Shown: positions 25,275 to 34,090, counted from the first letter of the stretch. The stretch: 64,000 nt of DNA from Armatimonadota bacterium (GCA_018268375.1 JAFDWS010000002.1:372001-436000), one strand, 5' to 3'. Notes: generated from the sequence alone by a model not told the origin. Translations and numbers: made by a program.

Positions 25275-25718
25275 TTAAGACACAGACTCGGCAAAATCAA
25301 TGGCCATTTGCTTAGCGTCGGCAAGGGTTTTGGCGGGTTTTTTGCCTTTGTTCTCCCCGTCCGGATACCATTCTTCTGCCTTGTCCCCGATGCCGAAGCC
25401 TTTCATGGCGCGGTGTGAATAACCGAACCACTTCTTTTCTTTGCTGCAGTATCCGATGCTGCACACGTTCTTGTCCGGCGCTGCACGCTCTGGAGCCAGG
25501 CCTTTTTCGTCCACAAGGTGCTTGGCGTCGTCTTCGTTGCCAATATAACAATCGTCAATTTTTCCAAAGGCGGCATCCATTTCGACAGTGTCTTCTTTCT
25601 TGGGGCCGGCCTGGACATTGAGCATGCGCAAAATATATCCGCCCTTGTCTTCTTCGGATATCACTTCTTCTTTGAAGCCAGAGTCTTCAAAGAGTTTTCG
25701 CGCGTGTCGGTACCACAC
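25275..25718 (-). CDS. conserved phage protein of unknown function
   Basis: 147 residues, GTG start. The C-terminal half NVCSIGYCSKEKKWFGYSHR, FGIGDKAEEWYP and TLADAKQMAIDFAESVS is a recurrent phage pattern (a WYGWSHRA-like core and an AK-MA-FA ending). The function is unknown. Adjacent minus-strand gene starts 9 bases upstream. Confidence 0.75.
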   Translation of the reverse strand: MWYRHARKLFEDSGFKEEVISEEDKGGYILRMLNVQAGPKKEDTVEMDAAFGKIDDCYIGNEDDAKHLVDEKGLAPERAAPDKNVCSIGYCSKEKKWFGYSHRAMKGFGIGDKAEEWYPDGENKGKKPAKTLADAKQMAIDFAESVS

Positions 25719-25726
25719 GCTTTACA

Positions 25727-26119
25727 CTAAGGAAACGTTGGTGTGAGTACCTTCTCGTGCACTGGCAAGCTGACACAAAACCGCTGGTCGTCACCACCGT
25801 CCCATTCCACATCAAGACCAGCGTCCTTGAGCACAAACAGGATAGCATGGCCGACACCGGCCCACGCCAAGTGCGTGCGTCCGTATTTTTCCAGGGTTTC
25901 TGCGTCTTGTTTGTGGTAAAAAACGACACGCTCATTTTTATCCTCGTGCGCCAACTCGCTCCATGCGCAGCTTTGACAGCATTGAAAGTTGCTACGTGTC
26001 GTGTACCCGTCCTTTCGCAGCATCTTGTAGGCCGCTTGAATACGAGCTTTGACCTCTAGTGCGTCAGGGTGCGGGGCTGTGTACCGTTTGCAATTGGAAG
26101 CGCGTGGTTTTCTGGCCAT
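25727..26119 (-). CDS. DUF6891-like protein
   Basis: 130 residues. FQCCQSCAWSELAHED, VVFYHKQDAETL, LAWAGVGHAILFVLKDAGL and DVEWDGGDDQRF reproduce the pattern of the DUF6891 family seen in bacteria and phages. No known activity. Preceded by a TACACT box very close to the ATG. Confidence 0.78.
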   Translation of the reverse strand: MARKPRASNCKRYTAPHPDALEVKARIQAAYKMLRKDGYTTRSNFQCCQSCAWSELAHEDKNERVVFYHKQDAETLEKYGRTHLAWAGVGHAILFVLKDAGLDVEWDGGDDQRFCVSLPVHEKVLTPTFP

Positions 26120-26202
26120 AAAAGTGTAACCGTGAGTGTACCTATGCCAAGTGGAAAAGTCCTGAGTCTTGAGACCACGGTTTATGGTAAAATGGTCGTC
26201 GA

Positions 26203-26484
26203 ATGAGGTATTTGCGCAATACGATGGGGCAAGACGGCCCAGGGCGGCCGAAGGCTAATCCTACGGACGCTCCAAAAGTGACGAGCAAACAGGTCTATGC
26301 CTTCGCTGAGCAGCACAGTTTGATTGTCAAGCGTTCGACACCTGGAGCATGGTCTATGTGGTGGGTCAAAGACGCAGACGACGAATGGCGCACGGTCTCG
26401 AACACAAACTACCACGCTCTTGAGTCCTTGGGACGCATCGCTCAAGAAGGTCTAAAAGTCTGGACAGAAAGGATGGCGGGATGA
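26203..26484 (+). CDS. hypothetical protein
   Basis: 93 residues, basic N-terminus and a WSMWWVKDADDEWR core; not recognised. TAAAAT box 9 nt before the ATG. First gene of a tightly coupled operon (4-base overlap with the next). Confidence 0.68.
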   Translation: MRYLRNTMGQDGPGRPKANPTDAPKVTSKQVYAFAEQHSLIVKRSTPGAWSMWWVKDADDEWRTVSNTNYHALESLGRIAQEGLKVWTERMAG

Positions 26485-26795
26485 GAGTCATAAAATCAGG
26501 CAGCGGGGCCCAAGCATGGAGCATCAAAGCCAAATGTACTGGAAAAGGCAACCGAGGCGGCGGCTGTGGTGCTCAACTGTCAGTAGAGGCTGGAGACTTG
26601 TTCCGCACTTTCAGTTCTCACTATGACGGCTCGAGCGAGACCTATGTGACGTTCGAGTGTCCCGAGTGCAAAGTGTGGACTGACCTTGAGAACAAAGACA
26701 GACCACCGAATTCGGGCAAGCTGCCGAACAAGACCACTTGGGACAACCGACAAAAACGACTGGCACGGAAAGCCAAAAAAGAGGACTCTCAATAA
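26481..26795 (+). CDS. zinc-ribbon phage protein
   Basis: 104 residues: MRVIKSGSGAQAWSIKAKCTG, GGGCGAQLSV, and FECPECKVWTDL, so four Cys in two pairs form a zinc ribbon, with a basic C-terminal tail. The start MRVIKSG is shared by a small phage family of unknown role. Overlaps the preceding gene by 4 bases. Confidence 0.75.
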   Translation: MRVIKSGSGAQAWSIKAKCTGKGNRGGGCGAQLSVEAGDLFRTFSSHYDGSSETYVTFECPECKVWTDLENKDRPPNSGKLPNKTTWDNRQKRLARKAKKEDSQ

Positions 26796-26796
26796 C

Positions 26797-27444
26797 ATGC
26801 AGTTCACAATTGTAAAAAACCAAGACACAGAGCACTTAGACGAGTTGCTGTTGGACGCGGACGGTTTCTGCCAACCTTTGCCAGCTGCCAGATTGCAAGA
26901 ACTTGACTACGAAGCGTTCCGTATTTGGTGTGGCCGAAACGCAGTGTACACTTTTCCCACCCTTGAACTGGTCGAGCACTTGCGCGGTCTTATCAATGGC
27001 CGGCGTGCATTAGAAGTCGGGGCCGGCAACGGTCACCTTGGTCGCCTGCTCGGTGTGCCTATGACTGATTCGGCCATGCAGACAGAACCCGGTATAGCGG
27101 CGCATTACCGTACCATCGGGCAAGCACCGACAAACCCTCCCGCCGACGTAGAACGCATCGACGCAGAAGCCGCTGTGGCCAAATATCGACCACAAGTCGT
27201 GCTTGCCTCTTGGCTCACACACAAGTGGGAACCAGGCATGACGGAAGGCAATGAGTTTGGTCCGGACGAACGCAACATCATTGGACAAGTCGAGACTTAC
27301 ATCCATATTGGCAACGACAGGGTGCACTCTCAAAAACCGGCTTGGGTGCTTCCACACAACAAGGCATGGCATCCTTGGTTGGTGACACGCGCCGGAGCAC
27401 CAGAAAAGAACCATATCGCTGTGTGGGGTACACTGTTGTCATGA
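26797..27444 (+). CDS. class I SAM-dependent methyltransferase-like protein
   Basis: 215 residues from the ATG of MQFTIVKN. Motif I is ALEVGAGNGHLGR, with an acidic residue in TDSAMQTEP at the end of the next strand region; VVLASWLTHKW could be motif IV, though it lacks the DPPY/NPPY of amino-methyltransferases. Substrate unknown (small molecule, RNA or protein). It starts 1 base after the zinc-ribbon gene's stop. Confidence 0.8.
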   Translation: MQFTIVKNQDTEHLDELLLDADGFCQPLPAARLQELDYEAFRIWCGRNAVYTFPTLELVEHLRGLINGRRALEVGAGNGHLGRLLGVPMTDSAMQTEPGIAAHYRTIGQAPTNPPADVERIDAEAAVAKYRPQVVLASWLTHKWEPGMTEGNEFGPDERNIIGQVETYIHIGNDRVHSQKPAWVLPHNKAWHPWLVTRAGAPEKNHIAVWGTLLS

Positions 27445-27761
27445 CAGCATTTATATCGTGCGATTACGACGAAGGCGACGACGCACTGGCGACCTATCGC
27501 GGGTATAAAGTCCGTGTTAAGCTCGAGGACGGTACCGAAGAGAGCCATTTGTTTATGACTGGTGACCCACCAGCGGACTTTCGGTCGGCGTGTGACTACA
27601 CAGGGGAGCTCTATAAACTAGGCAAAATATGCTATTCAGGATACTCGTCCAGTGTCGACCACTTTGTCATGGACTGTGCCGGGTATTTTGAATGGTACTT
27701 GGACGAAAACGAACAAGAATTTTTCCGCAAGTCTGAAGAAACAAAAGAGGCGAACACATGA
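27441..27761 (+). CDS. hypothetical acidic protein
   Basis: 106 residues from MTAFISCDYDEG; beta-rich and acidic, no recognised domain. Overlaps both neighbours by 4 bases (ATGA), so part of the operon with the methyltransferase. Confidence 0.65.
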   Translation: MTAFISCDYDEGDDALATYRGYKVRVKLEDGTEESHLFMTGDPPADFRSACDYTGELYKLGKICYSGYSSSVDHFVMDCAGYFEWYLDENEQEFFRKSEETKEANT

Positions 27762-28132
27762 GCAACATCCTTGAACTCACCGAGCTGGAAGACCTTTTTG
27801 TGCCTGAAGACCAGGACGAGTTTGGCATACCAGGGGGTTGGCCAGACTCATTGATTCTGCTCAGTCTTGGCGGAGGTAAATACGCAGGCGTCGGAGCGAC
27901 GACCACGGGGCCAGACCCAATGGAGGTCATGCTCATTGCAGTGTTCCCGAGCGAAAAAGAGGCAGAGTTGTACGAAGAGATTTGGGACATGACTGGCGAC
28001 AAGGTCACCAAGACGTTTGAAGAAGCGCGACAAATCGCCGTCTCTAAAGACGGTCTGAATGGCCGCACGAAAGTGCACGGCATGGGGCTTCAGGAACAAG
28101 GAAACACGGTATTGATTCAATGGGTGAGGTGA
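27758..28132 (+). CDS. hypothetical acidic protein
   Basis: 124 residues, Glu/Asp-rich N-terminus (ELTELEDLFVPEDQDEF), Gly-rich centre (GGGKYAGVGATTTG). Not recognised. Overlaps the Nudix gene by 13 bases. Confidence 0.65.
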   Translation: MSNILELTELEDLFVPEDQDEFGIPGGWPDSLILLSLGGGKYAGVGATTTGPDPMEVMLIAVFPSEKEAELYEEIWDMTGDKVTKTFEEARQIAVSKDGLNGRTKVHGMGLQEQGNTVLIQWVR

Positions 28133-28689
28133 TTTTAGGCGGCGCGGAAGTCAGTGGTGAACTGGCCACTGCCATCTTGCACGTGTTGCGCAGCTCAGGA
28201 ACCTGCTCGGACAATGAAGTCGAAGCAGTACAGCGAAAGTTGAAATTCCGTCCAGGCGTCGGTGTCTTTATGCCAGACCACAAAGGCAGAGTGCCGTTCG
28301 GAAGACGCAAAACGGGGAAATATGACGACGGGACATGGTGTCTTCCCGGCGGTGGGCTCGACTGGGGTGAAAGTATTGAAGACAGCTCAGTGCGCGAGGC
28401 CCTTGAGGAAACTGGCCTGGAGTCAGAGTACTTGGGACAAGTTTGCACACACACGTACATGAACGTCGAACACGACAGCTATCATGTGACGATTTATACT
28501 TTAGTCAGGGTGTTGCCGAACCAAAACATTTACCTGGCAGAACCAGAGAAGTTCTACGAATGGCGCTACTTCGACCTGGACGCCCTACCCGCCCCGCTTG
28601 CCTTTTTGGACACTGCACGAGCCGCGGCGAGGTGTGCCGAGGTGTTGGCAGACCCCAACAAGCTAGTCGCGTGGGAATGCCGTCCTTAG
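28120..28689 (+). CDS. Nudix hydrolase
   Basis: 189 residues; hydrolyses a nucleoside-diphosphate-linked substrate with Mg2+. The Nudix box G-x5-E-x7-REUxEExGU is complete (G78, E84, R92, E93, E96, E97, G99). An N-terminal helical extension of about 40 residues precedes the fold. Last gene of the 26.2-28.7 kb operon; possible targets are mRNA caps, ADP-ribose, NADH or oxidised nucleotides, and the sequence does not decide. Confidence 0.92.
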   Translation: MGEVILGGAEVSGELATAILHVLRSSGTCSDNEVEAVQRKLKFRPGVGVFMPDHKGRVPFGRRKTGKYDDGTWCLPGGGLDWGESIEDSSVREALEETGLESEYLGQVCTHTYMNVEHDSYHVTIYTLVRVLPNQNIYLAEPEKFYEWRYFDLDALPAPLAFLDTARAAARCAEVLADPNKLVAWECRP

Positions 28690-29393
28690 GGACCTGTGGG
28701 CACGACATACGGTTCGCAGGCCTGCAAGAACCGCCTGACTTTCACAAGGTCAAGTTTGTCGTCTGTGCGCAATTGGCCTTGAGCGTCGACCCAGTAATCA
28801 AATTGACCAGAACCCTCATCTCGAATATGGGTGATTTTTGCCGCCACATTTTCGGGACTCAAACCGCCTGCAAAGCCTACGAACCCCGACCAAGTAGGAT
28901 AATCGTACTCTTGCGTCTCTGTTCCGGTGCCCAACGAGCGGTCGTGGAGAATGTTCAGCTTCAAACATCGTTGCACATCCGCTGCGGGCAAGTCCGAAAA
29001 GTTTTGCGTCTGCAAAATCAAGGACACGCCGTGGTCGTATAACCAACGGTCCCAATAGTAATCTATGGGCTGAAAGGGGACTTCGTTCAGCTGCAAACGG
29101 TCGTAATGACCAACAATACAGTGCAACATGTCCAAGTGTTGTTCGAGCGCGTCACTGAAGGCGTTTTTAGCGGCCTGGCCGCACAGGTGCACGGCACAAG
29201 GCAAGTCAGTTTCGCCAAAGCGATACAGCCACCTCAAGGAGGGGAATTCAGGGCGCCGGCCTGTCAAATTGAAGCTGAACAACACTGCCCACTCGACAAA
29301 GGGATAGTCGGCCGTGATAGAGGCCATTTCTTGTAAATCGGTTTCGTCACCAGCACCCGTGATGGCCACTCGGACAAGTTTGCGGTCTGACAT
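28686..29393 (-). CDS. TrpF-like TIM-barrel protein
   Basis: 235 residues. VRVAITGAGDETDLQEMASI, PFVEWAVLFS, PCAVHLCGQAA and GFVGFAGGLSPENV match a bacterial family with a phosphoribosylanthranilate-isomerase-like barrel, where GGL-P-NV is the phosphate-binding end. The catalytic role is unknown in this subgroup. Its stop overlaps the Nudix gene end by 4 bases on the opposite strand. Confidence 0.78.
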   Translation of the reverse strand: MSDRKLVRVAITGAGDETDLQEMASITADYPFVEWAVLFSFNLTGRRPEFPSLRWLYRFGETDLPCAVHLCGQAAKNAFSDALEQHLDMLHCIVGHYDRLQLNEVPFQPIDYYWDRWLYDHGVSLILQTQNFSDLPAADVQRCLKLNILHDRSLGTGTETQEYDYPTWSGFVGFAGGLSPENVAAKITHIRDEGSGQFDYWVDAQGQLRTDDKLDLVKVRRFLQACEPYVVPTGP

Positions 29394-29426
29394 GCCTTTG
29401 ATGATGACACATCAGACCACAAGTTG

Positions 29427-29888
29427 TCACTGCTCAGGGTGTGCGCAACCCTTCTTTTGGTTGCACACGTCGCACATTACGCGCAAGTTGCTCGAGCGGT
29501 TGCTGCCACCAAGAGCACGAGGCATATGGTGGTCTAGCGTGAACGGCACACCGTCGCGTGTCAACGCCCACACCATGCATTTGCCCATTGAACGTACCAA
29601 CGCGTAATACGAGGCGTGTTCGCCACACGACACACATTGCAGGCCCAACCGTTGCATCAGACGAGCGTTCTTGCTTGGGTAGGTGTAATGGTGCCGCGTC
29701 GAACTGTCCTCGTCAAACCAATAGGTCTTGCGTTTTACCGGCCGTTCGACGTCAAAGTACTCACACCAGGCCACCAGAGTCGCCGCGCGGCGCACCTGCA
29801 AGTGGGCAGGCGGAAACTCCTCCAACTTCCATTTGAACGGAAGTCTGAGGTTTTTCTCCCATCTTCGAGACTTGAGTTCGTAGTACAA
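29427..29888 (-). CDS. HNH endonuclease with TTG start
   Basis: 153 residues. Zinc-binding CVSCG, then the HNH motif FTLDHHMPRALGGSNRSSNL, and CDVCNQKKGC. Start is TTG, supported by a near-perfect Shine-Dalgarno AGGAGGT just upstream. Likely a mobile or recombination nuclease. One of four HNH proteins in the window. Confidence 0.87.
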   Translation of the reverse strand: MYYELKSRRWEKNLRLPFKWKLEEFPPAHLQVRRAATLVAWCEYFDVERPVKRKTYWFDEDSSTRHHYTYPSKNARLMQRLGLQCVSCGEHASYYALVRSMGKCMVWALTRDGVPFTLDHHMPRALGGSNRSSNLRVMCDVCNQKKGCAHPEQ

Positions 29889-29970
29889 CTTGACCTCCTT
29901 GTAAACGACAAAGGCCGCCTCGGTCGGCAGCCTCTTCGATTATACCAAATCTATCCACGAACGTCAAGGA

Positions 29971-30231
29971 CTATGTGTGCATATAAGGCAACTCGCCACG
30001 TTCGTAGTCTTGTGCATCGTCGGTGTACTCAATGTACAGTCTGTGAGACGGCGGTTGACCGTCGTTAGTGCGCAGCTCGTCGTCAGGGTCAAAGTCTACT
30101 AAAACCTTGACAGCCGCAGCGTAAGTGGTCAACCCTTCGGCCAGAGTGCGTGTCTCGCCTTCGCGCCAAGAGAACCCCACATCGTCGAACTCCTCGAATG
30201 GGTCGTGTTCCAAAACAACTTTGAACGGCAT
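29971..30231 (-). CDS. hypothetical acidic protein, leaderless
   Basis: 86 residues, acidic (DPFEEFDDVGFSWREGE), no domain recognised. ATG exactly 6 nt after a TACAAT box. Confidence 0.62.
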   Translation of the reverse strand: MPFKVVLEHDPFEEFDDVGFSWREGETRTLAEGLTTYAAAVKVLVDFDPDDELRTNDGQPPSHRLYIEYTDDAQDYERGELPYMHT

Positions 30232-30323
30232 CCAGCAATTGTACTTGACATTTTTGCACTAGACGTGGTAAAAGACCATTGTGGGTCTAAGAACCCGGTT
30301 TTTGAACCCACGGAGAACAAAAA

Positions 30324-30578
30324 ATGAAACTCCAAAACATCTGTACCACCGCGCTCTTTTCCGCGGCGCTCGTGTCAATGGGCATTTGTTCCACAGGTAT
30401 CGGCAACGGGGGTTGCGTCGACCTGTGGATGAAGTGCTGCGAACGCAACCCCGTGGGCAAGCGGTGTTCTGACAGCAAGAACAAGGCCGAGTGTTACATG
30501 GCCTGCCAAAACGGGTGTGGAGACCCGGACAGCATCAACGGCAAGAAGTGTCGCCAACAGTGCGACATCAACAGGTGA
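30324..30578 (+). CDS. secreted cysteine-rich peptide
   Basis: 84 residues with an N-terminal signal-like segment (MKLQNICTTALFSAALVSMG) and about eleven Cys after it, several in pairs (CC, MACQNGC). Cys follows SMGI, so a lipoprotein-type processing site is conceivable. Shine-Dalgarno CGGAGAA is 7 nt upstream, and the 5' leader can fold (GTGGGT/ACCCAC). The following gene also starts with a membrane anchor. Function unknown; a disulphide-rich extracytoplasmic protein is the natural reading. Confidence 0.7.
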   Translation: MKLQNICTTALFSAALVSMGICSTGIGNGGCVDLWMKCCERNPVGKRCSDSKNKAECYMACQNGCGDPDSINGKKCRQQCDINR

Positions 30579-30583
30579 GCATT

Positions 30584-31063
30584 ATGGACCGCAAAAAGAT
30601 TTTCGGCATTGGATTGTTCTTCACAGCCGCGGCGCTCGCGCTTGTGACTGTGCCTGCGGCCGTTCAGCGGATGCAAGAGCAATCACGCCTTGACGCGGCA
30701 AAAGCCCGGGCCGGCGGATACATCGACAGTCTGAAGCAAATTGAAAAGTCGGACGGCAAACCCACGACCGACTCCTGGAGCAAAATCCAGAACGGACTTG
30801 CTTCCACTGACCCAGACGAACAAATGTGGGCGTTGGGGTTGGGCATGACAGTTAAAGAGCCAGAAAAAGTCTTGGCCATACAAAACGTTGCTAAACAACT
30901 CACAGTCTCGAAAGACGAGTTCGTAAGAACCAGCGCTCTGACGACTCTGATGAAGACAAAGGCGCCGGACTGGAGGTCTACAGTCGAGACTGCAGCTAAG
31001 AGTGACCCGAGTCAGTACGTGCGCGACATGGCGCAACAAATCCTCACTACAGCAAAGGGCTGA
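30584..31063 (+). CDS. membrane-anchored HEAT-like protein
   Basis: 159 residues from MDRKKIFGIGLFF. One N-terminal transmembrane helix (residues about 5-25) and a helical extracytoplasmic body (KAPDWRSTVETAAKSD, YVRDMAQQIL) with alternating helices that resemble HEAT repeats. It starts 5 bases after the Cys-rich gene; both probably act at the envelope. A strong terminator follows. Confidence 0.72.
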   Translation: MDRKKIFGIGLFFTAAALALVTVPAAVQRMQEQSRLDAAKARAGGYIDSLKQIEKSDGKPTTDSWSKIQNGLASTDPDEQMWALGLGMTVKEPEKVLAIQNVAKQLTVSKDEFVRTSALTTLMKTKAPDWRSTVETAAKSDPSQYVRDMAQQILTTAKG

Positions 31064-31070
31064 CAGACAG

Positions 31071-31104
31071 AACAAGGCCAGTCCGCACTTGGACTGGCCT
31101 TGTT
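31071..31104. terminator. bidirectional intrinsic terminator
   Basis: Perfect 14-bp stem (31071-31084 with 31091-31104) with a GCACTT loop between convergent genes. Confidence 0.88.
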
Positions 31105-31126
31105 GCTTGCTCAAGAGAAAACCCAC

Positions 31127-31678
31127 TCAGACTTGTTGCAAGAACTTTCTGACCAACGACAGCCTATCCGGCAAAAGCTTGCGCAACGATGGGCTGCAAG
31201 CCCGAGCAAGACCACTGTCTGACATTTCGTCCAAACAACGTTGAATCTCAGCCGGGCCACTGTCTTTGTCATAACGCGGTTCAGACAGCAATTCACGGTG
31301 CAGGCGCATGGAGCCCAAAGCACATGACCATAGGTCTTCCAACTTCCGGTCAGCATCGTTTTCGAGACCGGCTTTGAAGCTCCCAGGACTAGTGGTCGAA
31401 TAATCCGTGTCCCAACAACCTCGAACGTAGTCGCAGAAATCCACAAAATCCAGTACTGCGACCGCTTCGGCACGGTCACGCAACACGATGCCTCGTTTCA
31501 GCAACGAATCATAGTCTGCCACTGCGGCCGTGATTAGGGCGTCGTTGTCTTCTAGCCCGGCATCCATGGCTTTTTGCACATCAATAATGCCATGAGAGTC
31601 ATTCCACGCCGGCGTTTGAGCGAGCGTTGTCGCGACCAGAGCGGCAGCGACCAGTGTTGTCATCAAAACACGCAACAT
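31127..31678 (-). CDS. secreted protein of unknown function
   Basis: 183 residues; clear signal peptide MLRVLMTTLVAAALVATTLAQ with predicted cleavage after TLA. Mature part is helical and acidic with a few Cys (FCDYVRGC, WSCALG, RACSP). Not recognised. ATG is exactly 6 nt after a CATAAT box. Confidence 0.72.
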   Translation of the reverse strand: MLRVLMTTLVAAALVATTLAQTPAWNDSHGIIDVQKAMDAGLEDNDALITAAVADYDSLLKRGIVLRDRAEAVAVLDFVDFCDYVRGCWDTDYSTTSPGSFKAGLENDADRKLEDLWSCALGSMRLHRELLSEPRYDKDSGPAEIQRCLDEMSDSGLARACSPSLRKLLPDRLSLVRKFLQQV

Positions 31679-31713
31679 GCATTTATTATGCCAACGAGGT
31701 GTAAAAGTAAGTC

Positions 31714-31974
31714 ATGGACTATGAAGAAAGCCCAACACTCGATGCCGAAGGCATGAAAGACCTGGCCATAGCCATGTACACCCACCACTGTGCCCAAGTG
31801 CCTCTGACAGAGTACGGCCAACAATGCTTGGACAGTGTACGGACCAAAGAGGACTCAGCCACTATGTTTCGTCAAGCAGTCAACGAACTGGCAGAAGACG
31901 ATGAATTCGGCATCACTGTATTGGACGACACGTCACGTGCCCTCATTTTTGCGCTGGTCTTCGACCAACCTTGA
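31714..31974 (+). CDS. hypothetical acidic protein
   Basis: 86 residues, helical and acidic, no domain recognised. A TAAAAG box lies 6 nt before the ATG. Confidence 0.62.
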   Translation: MDYEESPTLDAEGMKDLAIAMYTHHCAQVPLTEYGQQCLDSVRTKEDSATMFRQAVNELAEDDEFGITVLDDTSRALIFALVFDQP

Positions 31975-31986
31975 CACAATAAAGAC

Positions 31987-32196
31987 ATGACAGTCGAAAG
32001 CGTCTTTGAGGACGGACCGCTTGAGTACACAGACGGTAGCGTTCAAATGCGACTTCGACTCGAGAGACCCAATATGGCGATTTGCCTTGAGTGGAAGTGT
32101 GGCGACACTTGGCACGAAGTCTCGTCAATGAGACCAATCGCTTTTGCCACCTTCGCGCTAAAGTGGGACGAACTTAAATCACGTCCCACCCCGTGA
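31987..32196 (+). CDS. hypothetical small protein, leaderless
   Basis: 69 residues, beta-rich; not recognised. ATG 6 nt after a CACAAT box; convergent overlap of 23 bases with the next minus-strand gene. Confidence 0.6.
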   Translation: MTVESVFEDGPLEYTDGSVQMRLRLERPNMAICLEWKCGDTWHEVSSMRPIAFATFALKWDELKSRPTP

Positions 32197-32416
32197 CCGG
32201 GCGCCAACGGGCGCGTCGGCCCGACAAAACAGCACGACGATACTGACGAGCCCTTTTGTGAGCCAGGCGCTTCCACCATCGTTTGCCACGAGAAGCCGAG
32301 CGCGAAGTATAACCTCGCGTCTTGTTCAACCAGCGGTAGGCGTCCGAAAAAGACTTGTGCACGGCGTGCAGGTTGCAGTCGTGTGAGTCTATGTGTTCAA
32401 CGAGTGATTCATCCAT
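32174..32416 (-). CDS. hypothetical basic protein
   Basis: 80 residues, very basic C-terminal half (RGKRWWKRLAHKRARQYRR), consistent with nucleic-acid binding. Not recognised; assignment as a gene rests on position and open frame. Confidence 0.5.
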   Translation of the reverse strand: MDESLVEHIDSHDCNLHAVHKSFSDAYRWLNKTRGYTSRSASRGKRWWKRLAHKRARQYRRAVLSGRRARWRPVTGWDVI

Positions 32417-32477
32417 ATACTCAGCCGAAGCCGAGTTTGGAGCTGGGTGCGCGTCTCACTGGCATGGTTGTACAGGG

Positions 32478-33485
32478 TCACTGTTCTTTCGACCAAGCAA
32501 GTTCGGCGTCGTTCAAATATGGATAGTATGCGGGAAGCGCGACAGACTCCACAGAATCAGGCACCGAAGGTTTAGGATACCGTGAGGCAAGAAAATGCGC
32601 AAAATCCTTGGCGGCAGCCTGGTCGGCCTCGGGTGCTGTCTGCAAGACGGCAAAAACGTGACTCGCGAAGACCGTTTTACGGGGCCAGACAATGACAAAG
32701 CCAGACTTGTTCTTAATCGCAGACTGCAGGGAAGTGGAGTAGTTCAACACACAATCCACGTCTAAGTTGCCCTCGACGAACAAATCAGTATGAGCGCGTG
32801 AACCTTGTTGCGCCGCGACAAAACCGTGATTGTGCAACCGTGACACAAAAGCCTGGAAACCAGGAGACTTGCTTGCGGCCGTCATGGAGACGTTGTTCTC
32901 TTTGGCGTAACCCCACAGGATATAGCCCAAGACCAAAGTGCCAGAACTAGAGTCCAGTGGGTCGGCGAATGACCATCGCAAACCGCTGTCGACCATGCGT
33001 GACCAAGGGTTGTCAGACTCGAACACTGCGCGCACTTTGTCTTCGCTGCTGCTCTTCGCAAGAGCGACCACAGGCACTCGTGCCACCGTCACATAGGAGT
33101 CAGGGTCGTCAGGGTTCAACACGCTCGTCCCGTGCTGCCCTTTGTAAGCCTCGTTGAGCCTCCGCCCCAGCTCGTCACAGCTCGACAGCCAACCGGCCGT
33201 GTCGGTCTGCTTCTCGTCCAAAATAGCGTGCAAAGCGTTGCGAGTCTCCATTGGAGGCGCGAAGGCGACTTGTCGGTCGCTCTTTGTGTTGTACTCTTGT
33301 GCCAGCTTTTGCAGCACTTTCACGTGCGTGCTGCTGGCAAGGACTGAAAATTGTTTGCGCGACGGCGACTTGCCCACAGTGGCCATGGCCGGCATGATGC
33401 TCGGCCCAAAAACGCGCCAAGCGGCAAAAGCGACACCAACTGTCACGATGAGGATGGTGAACTTACCAGTGTTGGTCAATTTCAT
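32478..33485 (-). CDS. membrane-anchored solute-binding protein
   Basis: 335 residues with an N-terminal hydrophobic anchor (FTILIVTVGVAFAAWRVF). The body matches the type 2 periplasmic-binding fold: FSVLASSTHVKVLQKLAQEYN, YVTVARVPVVALAKS, WSFADPLDSSSGTLVLGYI and DLFVEGNLDVDCVLNY. It looks like proteins that bind oxyanions or other small solutes outside the cell. No permease or ATPase is nearby, so signalling or ligand scavenging is more likely than classical transport. Weak SD (AGG) precedes the ATG. Confidence 0.85.
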   Translation of the reverse strand: MKLTNTGKFTILIVTVGVAFAAWRVFGPSIMPAMATVGKSPSRKQFSVLASSTHVKVLQKLAQEYNTKSDRQVAFAPPMETRNALHAILDEKQTDTAGWLSSCDELGRRLNEAYKGQHGTSVLNPDDPDSYVTVARVPVVALAKSSSEDKVRAVFESDNPWSRMVDSGLRWSFADPLDSSSGTLVLGYILWGYAKENNVSMTAASKSPGFQAFVSRLHNHGFVAAQQGSRAHTDLFVEGNLDVDCVLNYSTSLQSAIKNKSGFVIVWPRKTVFASHVFAVLQTAPEADQAAAKDFAHFLASRYPKPSVPDSVESVALPAYYPYLNDAELAWSKEQ

Positions 33486-33565
33486 ATCATCTACCTGTCA
33501 CACAATGATACCACTTCTTTGCGCCACCGTCAAGGAGCTGACTTTGGGTCCCGTAATATGACTAT

Positions 33566-34090
33566 ATGAAAACCTTTGACGACTGTTTGAAGTTCGTGCT
33601 CAAATGGGAAGGTGGGTACACAAACGACCCGGCAGACAGTGGAGGCGCCACAAACCTGGGCATTATTCAAACAGAATACGACAGATTTCGCAAAGAAAAA
33701 GGCTTGGCGAAAAGAAGCGTCAGGGAAATCACCATGGACGAGGCGCGAACCATCTACGACACCAAGTACTGGCAGGCGTCACATGCCAAATGGCTGGCTG
33801 CTCCATTGAATTTAGTCGTGTTCGACACTGCAGTCAACATGGGTGTCGGCCGAGCATGCCAGTTTTTGTCCACCGCGCTAGGGCTTGAACCAAGCCTGAC
33901 GTGGACGCAAGCAATGAGCGACAAAGTTCATACGGCAGACCATTTGAAGACTGCCCTGGCGATGGCTGCACAAAGACCGTTCTATCGCATCAAACGAATA
34001 TTGGAGAAACCGTCACAAAAGGTTTTCTTGGCTGGATGGACGAACCGCGACCGAGAGCTTTTTGACCTAGTCCTCAAGTACGAGCTTTGA
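33566..34090 (+). CDS. endolysin, GH108 N-acetylmuramidase
   Basis: 174 residues. N-terminal glycosyl hydrolase 108 motif KWEGGYTNDPADSGGATN with catalytic Glu15, followed by the TIYDTKYW segment, VVFDTAVNMGVGRACQFL and a C-terminal peptidoglycan-binding_3-type region (DKVHTADHLK, YRIKRILEKP, GWTNRDRELFDL). Cuts peptidoglycan at the end of infection. No signal peptide, so a holin or other release route is needed and none is obvious here. ATG 6 nt after a TAATAT box. Confidence 0.95.
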   Translation: MKTFDDCLKFVLKWEGGYTNDPADSGGATNLGIIQTEYDRFRKEKGLAKRSVREITMDEARTIYDTKYWQASHAKWLAAPLNLVVFDTAVNMGVGRACQFLSTALGLEPSLTWTQAMSDKVHTADHLKTALAMAAQRPFYRIKRILEKPSQKVFLAGWTNRDRELFDLVLKYEL

